This document shows positions 7,801 to 13,514 of a DNA stretch of 13,514 nucleotides, piece after piece. The translations under genes were made by a program, and so were the position numbers. Every line of letters starts with the position of its first letter. The first letter of the stretch is position 1. The notes beneath the pieces are model-generated. The model saw only the letters and a program-made list of their open reading frames with translations. It searched no databases and was not told the DNA's origin. This DNA comes from Bacteroidota bacterium (GTDB lineage: Bacteria > Bacteroidota > Ignavibacteria > UBA10030 > UBA8401): contig JALNZH010000070.1 in assembly GCA_023229405.1 (NCBI GenBank), positions 1-13,514 of the forward strand. Direction: 5' to 3'.

Positions 7801-8058
7801 CGAACCTTCGTTTTCAAACACACATTCCCATGTCGTACCACCGTTCGTTGTTTTCCAAACACCGCTGGATGCTACGCCGACATAAAATGTGCTTCTATTC
7901 TGTGGATGAACGGCAAAGGCAATCACTCTTCCGCCGACGATGGCAGGGCCAATGGAACGAAATTTTAATCCGTTGAGCAACGAAGACTGTAGCGTATCAG
8001 ATTTTTGCGAAAAAGCAATCGTGAGAACGATGAACAAACAAAGAATGATCTTTTTCAT
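4816..8058 (-). CDS. Large exported BNR/Asp-box (VPS10/sortilin-like) beta-propeller protein, function unknown
   Basis: This 1080-residue protein has an N-terminal signal peptide (MKKIILCLFIVLTIAFS, probable cut before Gln18) and therefore acts outside the cytoplasm. Residues about 30-740 carry roughly eleven Asp-box motifs of the S-x-D-x-G-x-T/S-W form, for example KTTNGGTTW (69-77), RSEDGGKSW (123-131), KSTDGGTTW (174-182), KSTDGGATW (232-240) and RSLDRGATW (282-290). This is the pattern of one or two multi-bladed propellers. A lysine/glutamate-rich linker follows at about 795-815, then a beta-sandwich-like part containing GINRITWDLRY, and a helical C-terminal part from about 930. No type IX secretion C-terminal domain or membrane anchor is apparent. 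Such proteins are often labelled glycosyl hydrolase or sortilin-like; I see no sialidase FRIP motif and no assignable catalytic site. An SD (GGAG, 8064-8067) precedes the ATG by 5 nt. It appears to be transcribed alone. Binding or processing of an extracellular polymer or peptide is a guess. Confidence 0.85.
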   Translation of the reverse strand: MKKIILCLFIVLTIAFSQKSDTLQSSLLNGLKFRSIGPAIVGGRVIAFAVHPQNRSTFYVGVASSGVWKTTNGGTTWECVFENEGSYSIGSVVLNPSNPHEVWVGTGELNSQRSVGYGDGLYRSEDGGKSWKKMGLEKAEHISAIVFDPRNSRTMYIAAQGPLWKEGGDRGLYKSTDGGTTWKNLLKPSEHTGVSDIVIDPREPDVLYASTYQRRRHFWSMIDGGPEGSIQKSTDGGATWKKLSSGLPVGDLGRIGLAISPVHPDVLFAYIEAQGEGNGIYRSLDRGATWEKRNSYIDVPMYYGKIYCDPVDVERIYATGTIMYYSDDAGKTLSRLGEKSVHVDYHALWVDPKDPSYMLLGTDGGLYESLDRNATWRFINNMSTVQFYRVALDNAEPFYNIYGGTQDNATIGGPSRTISKYGIHNFDWFVTIGGDGFKSQIDPTDPNIVYSQYQYGGLARFDKKTSEGLWIQPIEENGEPGLRWNWDSPLLISPHSASRLYFGANKLFRSEDRGASWKAVSGDLSRQKDRNAIPMMGKLWSIDAINRHGNTAAWGNLSQISESPKKEHLVYIGTDDGLIQITDDGGASWRKSEKISGVPELAYVSVVSASQHNETVVYAAFDNHQQGDFKPYLLKSEDKGKSWKIISNNLPSNGSVKSFAEDHIDPNLLFVGTEFGLYVSNSAGKIWTQLKSGLPTIAVRDMEIQRRENDLVIATFGRGFYILDDYSPLRNVNQDVLKKEANLFPVKDALMFVEKDPFTGDDQGWQGDNFYHAGNPPYGATFTYYLKEAYKTKKQFRKESEKESEKKKSDIKIPTIEESRAEVDEEAPAILLTVKDAAGVVVRKLKGENAEGINRITWDLRYASLDPVTSSSAVDGKNSGWFVMPGSYSVSMSKRIDGVETVIADPVKFICKPLGAPAIPTKNREALIAFQKKGAQLQRVVYATNNYLNDLRSKIAAIKAALMQSHSDAGGTYNSVRDIEIRLLQIKRSFSGDEVVSGRNDIASPGILTRLNTVTESFYSSFADVTETQKKAYQIAVDQFDREYMQIKAISEQELPALYRLLEIAPSPVVPGRLPDWKKE

Positions 8059-8274
8059 TGACGCTCCGATGTGATGAATTGTTTTGTGTGAAAAAGTAAG
8101 AAAAGAAAGAGAGAGAATCGAGGGTAAAGAAGAGGAGAACGATATTCATTGAAGATTGTTAATGGAATTGCAACCATTAATAACCAACATGCCTATGTGT
8201 TTCCTGCAGTTATCCATCTTGTAAATTTCCAACAACGATGTTCAAGAATACCTGTGATATCTGTATTAGTACTT
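8059..8274. other. 216-nt intergenic region between salvage operon and BNR gene
   Basis: Two features stand out. One is an AT-rich palindrome at 8159-8180. The other is a purine-rich stretch at 8090-8139 (50 nt with only four pyrimidines), which would be a CT-rich 5' leader on the BNR gene's transcript. A possible promoter for the BNR gene is TTGAAC (8243-8238) with TACAAG about 16 nt further on the minus strand; it is weak. No T-tailed terminator for the upstream operon is visible. A 61-codon plus-strand frame beginning near 8149 was not accepted as a gene. Confidence 0.4.
8159..8180. promoter_or_regulatory. AT-rich palindrome, possible operator
   Basis: TTAATGG (8159-8165) and CCATTAA (8174-8180) form a perfect 7-bp inverted repeat with an 8-nt centre, giving a 22-bp dyad. 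This is the size expected for a dimeric repressor or activator site. It lies about 100 nt upstream of the BNR gene start and about 95 nt downstream of the preceding stop codon. It has no T run and too few GC pairs for a convincing terminator. No regulator gene lies in the window to link to it. Confidence 0.3.
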
Positions 8275-11136
8275 TTACCGAATCGCACCAAGAACTGCAT
8301 CGTGCACCAACGGACGCACGCGGGAAATCTTTAATACATTCCGCGTTGGATAAACACGATTGGTCAAAAAAATTATGATGACATTCTTCTCTGGATCAAC
8401 AACAACAGATGTTCCGGTGAATCCGGTATGCAGGAAGGTGCGCAGAGAGGTGAACTGACCTGAAAACGAGCGACCGGACGAACGTGTATCCCAGCCGATT
8501 CCGCGGCTGCTTCGCATATTTTGCTGTTTGGTAAATAATGCGATCGTTGCCGAATCAAGATATCGTTTCCCGTTATACATTCCGTAATTTAATTCCATTT
8601 GAAGAATTTTTGCGAGATCCGATGCGGTGGAGAAAAGTCCTGCGTGACCCGAAATGCCGCCGAGTGTGGCGGCATTTTCATCGTGAACTCTGCCGCGGAC
8701 GGGAGCGTAAGTTTTTTTCCAAAAAGAATCGATTTCTGTCGGCACCAGTCGATTCCAGAACGCCGCGGGGGGATTGAACATGGTATTCTTCATACCCATC
8801 GGTTTAAGAAAAATTGAATCAACATAGTTGGCAAGTGATGTACCGGTTACTTTTTCAATGATCTTACCCGTGGTGATCAACCCCATATCACTGTAGATCG
8901 TCGAGTCCCCGGTTTGGTACACGAGCGGGGCCACAAAAATAGAATCTAATACGCACTGCGGCGAATCGCAGAACTCATAATATTTTCTCCAAGCCTGAAG
9001 CCCGCTGTTATGAACAAGCAAATTATAGATAGTGATTTTCTCTTTTCCATTCTGACCGAACGCAGGAAAATATTTTACGACCGGATCATCAAGCGAAATT
9101 TTCTTCTCATCCACAAGCTTCATTACGGCACTAGTAGTTGCAATCACTTTTGTTACCGACGCAAGATCGAAAATCGCATCGGTCGTCATCCGTTCGGAGG
9201 ACGGATCATAGGTGAAATGACCGTATCCTTTTTCATGAGCAATGATGCCATTTTTTGCGACAAGAAGCACAGCTCCGGGGAATGCGGAATCCTCAATTGC
9301 ATTTTCGATAACTGCATCAACTTTCGCTAAAGAATCCGGATCAAATCCGGCCTGGCTCGGCGTACCGCTGCGCAACACGATCGAACCATAGTCCGCCCCA
9401 TCGCCGAATCGATATTTTCCGGGAATAGTGATCGGGAGTTTCGCAACCGCCGGCTGTTCACCAAAGATCACTTCCGCTGCAGCATCGAGTGAGGCTCTGG
9501 CGGTTCCATACGTTACGACATACGCTTCGGGTGTCGGAACTTCTGTGATGATATATGGATTTCCCATAGAAATTGCGATGACCGGCTTATTCATTGCGAC
9601 AATCGCGTTCATTGTTTCCGCAATTTTTTTCGGCAGTAAACCAGTCATCGCTTCGGGTCGGGTAAAAAACATAAACTGACAGATGAGCAAATCAGCTGAT
9701 TGTATTTTTTTCTCCAAATCGTCGAACTCCATCTGATTACTCCGCGGATCGATGCGGATCAATTCCATCCGTTTCCGTTTGAAGAGTTCGTCATGGAGGT
9801 CATCCGCCGTATCCGGATCTTCCGTATCTGAAAATACTATATCGATTATTTTTTTTCCGTTCAGATTTCTCAACGGCAGAATATTGCGTTCATTTCCCAG
9901 CACCGTAATCGAATTGCGAGCGATAGTTTTCGCAAGAGCATGATGCTCACCGATTGCTACAACTCCTGCAACGGCATTCACATTCACAAACCGGTTTGTA
10001 TCAAGTCCGCACCATTGTTTATACGTCAACATTTTTCGTACGGAATGATCAAGCCGTTCCATGCTGATCTCTCCCCGTTTGACTGCGGAAACAATCGAAT
10101 CGATTCCGGCATCCGTATCGGGAGACATCAATAATACATCCGAACCGGCCATGAATGCCCGTTTTGCCGCTTCTCCGGGAGAATAAATTTTTGAAATCCC
10201 CTTCATCGCAAGAGCATCGGTAACAATCATTCCGTCGAACTTCAATTCGTTGCGCAGTAATCCCGTTGTAACCTTAACGGAGGCCGTGGAAGGAATGGAA
10301 TCCGATTCGTCGAATGCACTGGCATGGATATGCCCGATCATTACTGACATCACTCCGTTGGCGATGGCATCCTTAAATGGTGCAAGTTCCAGTGAATCGA
10401 ACCGATTACGAGAAAAATGAACGGTTGGAAGATCAAGGTGCGTATCAACTTCGGTGTCGCCGTGTCCGGGAAAGTGTTTAACCGTGGCAATAATCCGTTC
10501 ATCCTGACTGCCGCGGATAAACGAACGGGCGAATGCGGCAACCAGTTCCGGGGATTCTCCGAACGAGCGGGTATTGATAATCGGATTCTTCGGATTGTTG
10601 TTGATATCGACAACCGGAGAATAGATTTGATGAACGCCGAGTGCCCGTGCTTCCCGCGCTATCGCGCGTCCCGCAGCATAGGCGAGATTTGTATCACGCG
10701 TTGCACCAAGCGCCATCGCGCGGGGAAAAGTCGTCGCTTCTTGAATTCGCATTCCAGCTCCCCATTCAAAATCCACCGTCATTAACAGCGGAAGTTTTGA
10801 TGCACGCTGAAGTTTATTCGCATTCACCGGAAATCCATACGCCGATCCATGCGAAAAATAAAATCCCCCAACGCCTATCTCTTGTGCAAAACGGATATTC
10901 TCCTGCCATACTTTTGCGTCGTTGGGATAATATCCTGCCCGCGTCCAGATGATAAATAGCTGGGCCGCTTTTTCCCGAAGCGTCATCGACTGCAACGTTG
11001 CTTCAACCCAACCAACAGGAGACGGACTGATGTACGGTCGATTGAAAATAGAATCATGCGACCGAAACTCGGTTCCCTTCGGTGCTGAACAACTGAGAAC
11101 AAGCAATGCAACACTGAACACAACTAATTGTTTCAT
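8275..11136 (-). CDS. Lipoprotein fusion: NagZ-type GH3 beta-N-acetylglucosaminidase + beta-lactamase-fold serine hydrolase
   Basis: The 953-residue protein begins with a lipoprotein signal (MKQLVVFSVALLVLSC, lipidated Cys16). Residues about 45-385 are a GH3 barrel of the NagZ type, which removes terminal GlcNAc from muropeptides. KHFPGHGDT (220-228) is followed by the Asp231/His233 acid-base pair characteristic of NagZ, and Asp307 in IVTDALAMKG is the expected nucleophile. Residues about 400-580 form a GH3 C-terminal-like domain. Residues about 595-953 are a class C beta-lactamase/esterase/amidase fold with S660-V-T-K663, Tyr748 in YSD, and HTG (903-905) in place of KTG. In Bacillus subtilis the secreted NagZ and AmiE, the latter a beta-lactamase-family MurNAc-L-Ala amidase, act in sequence. 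By analogy the second half may be an amidase rather than a beta-lactamase (inference). The ATG lies 2 nt after the kinase stop with no SD, so translation is probably coupled. An upstream TTG is possible but would lengthen the signal only by MT. Confidence 0.9.
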   Translation of the reverse strand: MKQLVVFSVALLVLSCSAPKGTEFRSHDSIFNRPYISPSPVGWVEATLQSMTLREKAAQLFIIWTRAGYYPNDAKVWQENIRFAQEIGVGGFYFSHGSAYGFPVNANKLQRASKLPLLMTVDFEWGAGMRIQEATTFPRAMALGATRDTNLAYAAGRAIAREARALGVHQIYSPVVDINNNPKNPIINTRSFGESPELVAAFARSFIRGSQDERIIATVKHFPGHGDTEVDTHLDLPTVHFSRNRFDSLELAPFKDAIANGVMSVMIGHIHASAFDESDSIPSTASVKVTTGLLRNELKFDGMIVTDALAMKGISKIYSPGEAAKRAFMAGSDVLLMSPDTDAGIDSIVSAVKRGEISMERLDHSVRKMLTYKQWCGLDTNRFVNVNAVAGVVAIGEHHALAKTIARNSITVLGNERNILPLRNLNGKKIIDIVFSDTEDPDTADDLHDELFKRKRMELIRIDPRSNQMEFDDLEKKIQSADLLICQFMFFTRPEAMTGLLPKKIAETMNAIVAMNKPVIAISMGNPYIITEVPTPEAYVVTYGTARASLDAAAEVIFGEQPAVAKLPITIPGKYRFGDGADYGSIVLRSGTPSQAGFDPDSLAKVDAVIENAIEDSAFPGAVLLVAKNGIIAHEKGYGHFTYDPSSERMTTDAIFDLASVTKVIATTSAVMKLVDEKKISLDDPVVKYFPAFGQNGKEKITIYNLLVHNSGLQAWRKYYEFCDSPQCVLDSIFVAPLVYQTGDSTIYSDMGLITTGKIIEKVTGTSLANYVDSIFLKPMGMKNTMFNPPAAFWNRLVPTEIDSFWKKTYAPVRGRVHDENAATLGGISGHAGLFSTASDLAKILQMELNYGMYNGKRYLDSATIALFTKQQNMRSSRGIGWDTRSSGRSFSGQFTSLRTFLHTGFTGTSVVVDPEKNVIIIFLTNRVYPTRNVLKISRVRPLVHDAVLGAIR

Positions 11137-11138
11137 GG

Positions 11139-12089
11139 TCAAGTTAATTGCGACCGCCCCATCACGACTGCGCCAAATGCGGGCGAGGATATCGGAGGGA
11201 TGATCTCGATGACGGGAAAATGAACCTCAAGATATTGTTTTAGTAATCGGGATACTAAGGTATCGTTCGAGAGTAATCCGCCGATAAAGGACACATGGAT
11301 TTTTTCTTTCACTTTTTTTGTGGAACCCGTCGATATTTTTTCCGCCGCAACCTGCACATGCCATGCAAGTTCTATAACCGCGTTCTCGATGATCCCTTGG
11401 CAGACAACGTCCCTTCTTTCCGCTGCTGTGATTACCAACGGAGCAATCGAAGCAACATCAAAATTTTCTTTATAAACGGCATTGATGATCGCCGTTTGAT
11501 CCGAAAGCCCAAACATTTTGGTTGCCATAGCTGTTAACTTTGTCTTTTCGCCACGACCGTCAATATGCCGCGTGATTGCCGTCAGCCCTAACCGTCCAAG
11601 ATAATATCCGCTCCCTTCATCGCCGAGAATTCTTCCCCATCCGCCGACGCGGTGTATATTTCCTTTTGCGTCCTTTCCGAAAGCGATCGAACCGGTCCCG
11701 GCAATCAGAATAATTCCCGCACCGCCGTTCAATGCTCCTTCCAGCGCAATGCGGGCATCACTTTCAACAATCACTTTTTTTAACGGATGCTTTTTTGCCC
11801 GGGCAAATTTCTTCAATCCATCTAGCATCTGTTTTTGATCACCTGCTCTTCCGGCACCGGTCAATCCGCAGACTATGGCGGCGACATCCTGCGTCCTGCA
11901 ATCGACCGTTTCGCAGCACAATTCCACCAAAGTAAAAATTGTTTCCGCCGCTTTCTCAATTCCGATTATTTGGAAATTGGAGGGACCGGCAAAGTGTTCC
12001 GCCAAAAAAGCTCCCTGTTGATCGGTGATGACCGCGTGTGTCTTCGTGCCGCCGCCATCCATTCCAATAATATATTGTCTGTGTTTCAT
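11139..12089 (-). CDS. BadF/BadG/BcrA/NAGK-family amino-sugar kinase (GlcNAc and/or MurNAc kinase)
   Basis: This is a cytosolic ATP-dependent sugar kinase of the ASKHA superfamily, predicted to phosphorylate GlcNAc or MurNAc at O6. Seen: the phosphate-1 loop MDGGGTKTHAV (10-20); SDARIALEG with the likely catalytic Asp111; the phosphate-2 loop GTGSIAFG (131-138); the family hallmark GGWGRILGDEGSGYYLG (149-165); and the adenosine-side SSPAFGAVVMG near the C-terminus. The 316-residue length fits bacterial GlcNAc kinases and the Clostridium MurK type, which accepts both GlcNAc and MurNAc. The gene lies between the transporter (12-nt gap, no SD) and the GH3 fusion (2-nt gap), so it is the middle gene of a salvage operon. 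Which sugar it prefers cannot be told from motifs. The ROK-family NagK of E. coli is an unrelated fold class, so I give no symbol. Confidence 0.88.
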   Translation of the reverse strand: MKHRQYIIGMDGGGTKTHAVITDQQGAFLAEHFAGPSNFQIIGIEKAAETIFTLVELCCETVDCRTQDVAAIVCGLTGAGRAGDQKQMLDGLKKFARAKKHPLKKVIVESDARIALEGALNGGAGIILIAGTGSIAFGKDAKGNIHRVGGWGRILGDEGSGYYLGRLGLTAITRHIDGRGEKTKLTAMATKMFGLSDQTAIINAVYKENFDVASIAPLVITAAERRDVVCQGIIENAVIELAWHVQVAAEKISTGSTKKVKEKIHVSFIGGLLSNDTLVSRLLKQYLEVHFPVIEIIPPISSPAFGAVVMGRSQLT

Positions 12090-12101
12090 AGTCGTAGTTA
12101 T

Positions 12102-13394
12102 TTATACTGCTTTCTTTTTCCCAAATTCGGGATCGATCTTTACCAGTATTGCCACAACAAATCCTGGAATTGTTGATGCCATCACCCACAGGAAAAAGTG
12201 TTGATACCCAATTGCATCCTGCAGCGCACCACTGAACATTCCTGGAATCATCATCCCCAACGCCATAAATCCGGTGCATATTGCATAATGTGCTGTTTTA
12301 TATGGACCATCTGAAATCATCACCATGTATAACATATACGCTGTGAATCCGAATCCATAACCGAATTGTTCAACGCCGATGGCCGCACAGATGAGTAGAA
12401 AATTCTCCGGCAGAACGTAGGACAAATAGACAAACATTGCATCGGGAAGATGAATGGCAAAAACCATAATCCACAACCAGAACCGCAATCCTTTTCGCGA
12501 GATGACGTATCCTCCCAACAATCCGCCAAGTGTTAAACAAAATACGCCGACTGTGCCGTACGCAATTCCAACATCACTCGTCGTCAGCCCAAGTCCTCCT
12601 TCGGCCCGAGGATCCAACAAAAACGGCGTCACCAGTTTAACAAGCTGCGCTTCAGCAAAACGATAAAAAAGCAAGAAACTGAGAACGATAACAATCTCTT
12701 TCTTTTTGAAAAATGATCCGAACGTTCGAAAAAATTCCTTCAACACAGAGGACGCCGAAGCTTCTTCAACAACCGAATGATCGCTGGCAGGATACGGCAG
12801 AATGAACCGGTGATAAATTGCGATGGAAATAAACATACCGGAAAGAATAAAAAATGTAACTGACCATGCCGATGCGATTGATGCCGAATGCGTTTCGAGA
12901 TACCCTGCAAAATACACCAGCGCGCCTTGTCCTGTAATCATTGCTATTCTATAGAATGTACTTCGAACACCGACAAATGCCGCCTGTTGGTGCTGTTCAA
13001 GCGCAAGCATATAGAATCCATCCGCAGCTATATCGTGCGTAGCGGAACTGAATGCCATCAGCCAAAATATCGCAAGTGACCATTGAAAATACGCACTCAT
13101 GGGAAGAGTGAATGCCACCAGAGAAAGAGATGCGCCGATAATCAACTGCAGAGTAACAATCCAAAAACGTTTCGTTTTAAAAATATCGATGAACGGACTC
13201 CACAACGGTTTAATCACCCAGGGCAGATAGAGCCAGCTTGTATAGTATGCGATATCGGTATTAGAAATACCGAGTTTCTTATACATGATTACGGAAATCG
13301 TCATTACCACCACATACGGAATACCCTGTCCAAAGTATAAGGTTGGAATCCATGACCAGGGGCTTTTCGTCGAAATAGGTTTAATCACATCCAT
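12102..13394 (-). CDS. AmpG/PAT-family MFS transporter (muropeptide or amino-sugar uptake)
   Basis: This 430-residue inner-membrane protein has about twelve hydrophobic segments and a short charged cytosolic tail. Features of the AmpG/acetyl-CoA-transporter branch of the MFS are visible: LPWVIKPLWSPFID (57-70) after the first two helices; SATHDIAADGFYMLAL (117-132); a charged central loop at about 200-235; and EQFGYGFGFTAYMLYM (342-357) in the C-terminal half. AmpG in enterobacteria imports GlcNAc-anhydroMurNAc-peptides by proton symport. Here the cargo may be smaller (GlcNAc, MurNAc or a disaccharide), because the glycosidase of the same operon appears to be extracytoplasmic. The ATG at 13394 has an SD (AAGGA, 13401-13405) 6 nt upstream. 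It is the first gene of the operon and is followed by the kinase after 12 nt. The family is well supported; the substrate is inferred from neighbours. Confidence 0.85.
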   Translation of the reverse strand: MDVIKPISTKSPWSWIPTLYFGQGIPYVVVMTISVIMYKKLGISNTDIAYYTSWLYLPWVIKPLWSPFIDIFKTKRFWIVTLQLIIGASLSLVAFTLPMSAYFQWSLAIFWLMAFSSATHDIAADGFYMLALEQHQQAAFVGVRSTFYRIAMITGQGALVYFAGYLETHSASIASAWSVTFFILSGMFISIAIYHRFILPYPASDHSVVEEASASSVLKEFFRTFGSFFKKKEIVIVLSFLLFYRFAEAQLVKLVTPFLLDPRAEGGLGLTTSDVGIAYGTVGVFCLTLGGLLGGYVISRKGLRFWLWIMVFAIHLPDAMFVYLSYVLPENFLLICAAIGVEQFGYGFGFTAYMLYMVMISDGPYKTAHYAICTGFMALGMMIPGMFSGALQDAIGYQHFFLWVMASTIPGFVVAILVKIDPEFGKKKAV

Positions 13395-13514
13395 ACGTTG
13401 TCCTTAAAATTCTAAATTACAAATTCCATAACTCATTCAAACCAAGGCGTGTTTAACTTGTTAGTTTGTATTTGATGTCATACTTGTCCAAAATAAATCA
13501 TAAAAGAGAAAAAC
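13395..13514 (-). promoter_or_regulatory. Leader region of the salvage operon
   Basis: This 120-nt AT-rich stretch precedes the transporter gene and runs to the window edge. The only firm element is the SD at 13401-13405. Loose promoter-like matches are present (TTGGAC then TACAAA at 15 nt spacing on the minus strand), but none is close to a sigma-70 or TAnnTTTG consensus. The true promoter or an additional upstream operon gene could lie beyond the window. Confidence 0.25.

Noticed and set aside
4816..8058. Calling the BNR protein a sialidase
   Set aside because: Asp-boxes are structural and shared by many propellers; no FRIP arginine motif or arginine triad could be identified.
8149..8334. 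Possible small plus-strand gene (61 codons, TTG start, AGGAG upstream)
   Set aside because: The start is TTG with long spacing to the SD-like purines, it overlaps the end of the GH3 gene antisense, and the peptide has no signal or membrane pattern. The SD-like bases belong to the long purine tract.
8275..11136. Reading the C-terminal domain as an antibiotic-resistance beta-lactamase
   Set aside because: The fusion to NagZ and the salvage operon context argue for a cell-wall substrate. SxxK alone does not distinguish beta-lactamase from amidase, esterase or DD-peptidase.
12102..13394. A wholly novel system in the transporter-kinase-hydrolase operon
   Set aside because: Each family is known and related salvage pathways have been described; the unusual part is the domain fusion and its apparent location, not an unknown class of system.
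1..13514. CRISPR array, phage, integrase or transposon
   Set aside because: No regularly spaced direct repeats, recombinase or transposase frames are present; the genes are ordinary metabolic and envelope genes with similar base composition.

Overview
All seven supported genes lie on the minus strand, so the window reads from right to left. The sequence fits a Gram-negative member of the Bacteroidota/Chlorobiota (FCB) group, possibly an Ignavibacteria-like lineage. The reasons are moderate GC, an outer-membrane-style lipoprotein, a large secreted beta-propeller protein of a type common in that group, an AmpG-like carrier, and a mixture of genes with and without a Shine-Dalgarno (SD) sequence. 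The lineage call is an inference from gene families; no rRNA is present.

Right half (about 13.4 to 8.3 kb): a compact three-gene operon. It encodes an AmpG/PAT-family MFS transporter, then after 12 nt a BadF/NAGK-family amino-sugar kinase, then after 2 nt a lipoprotein that fuses a NagZ-type GH3 beta-N-acetylglucosaminidase to a beta-lactamase-fold serine hydrolase. Together these look like a cell-wall (muropeptide) salvage pathway: cleavage outside the cytoplasm, uptake, then phosphorylation. The fusion resembles the secreted NagZ + AmiE pair of Bacillus joined into one protein. It is the most interesting part of the window.

Middle (8.06 to 4.82 kb): one 1080-residue exported protein with about eleven Asp-box (BNR) repeats, a charged linker, a beta-sandwich-like stretch and a helical C-terminus. 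Its function is unknown. It is separated from the salvage operon by 216 nt containing an AT-rich palindrome and a long purine tract.

Left half (4.64 to 0.17 kb): housekeeping genes. They are 1-pyrroline-5-carboxylate dehydrogenase (proline catabolism to glutamate), the succinyl-CoA ligase beta subunit without its alpha partner beside it, and GatB of the tRNA amidotransferase without GatA or GatC beside it. Gaps of 92 to 196 nt hold short imperfect palindromes, most of which look like remnants of dispersed intergenic repeats. No RNA genes, CRISPR arrays, transposases or phage genes were seen, and no gap without a gene exceeds 300 nt.
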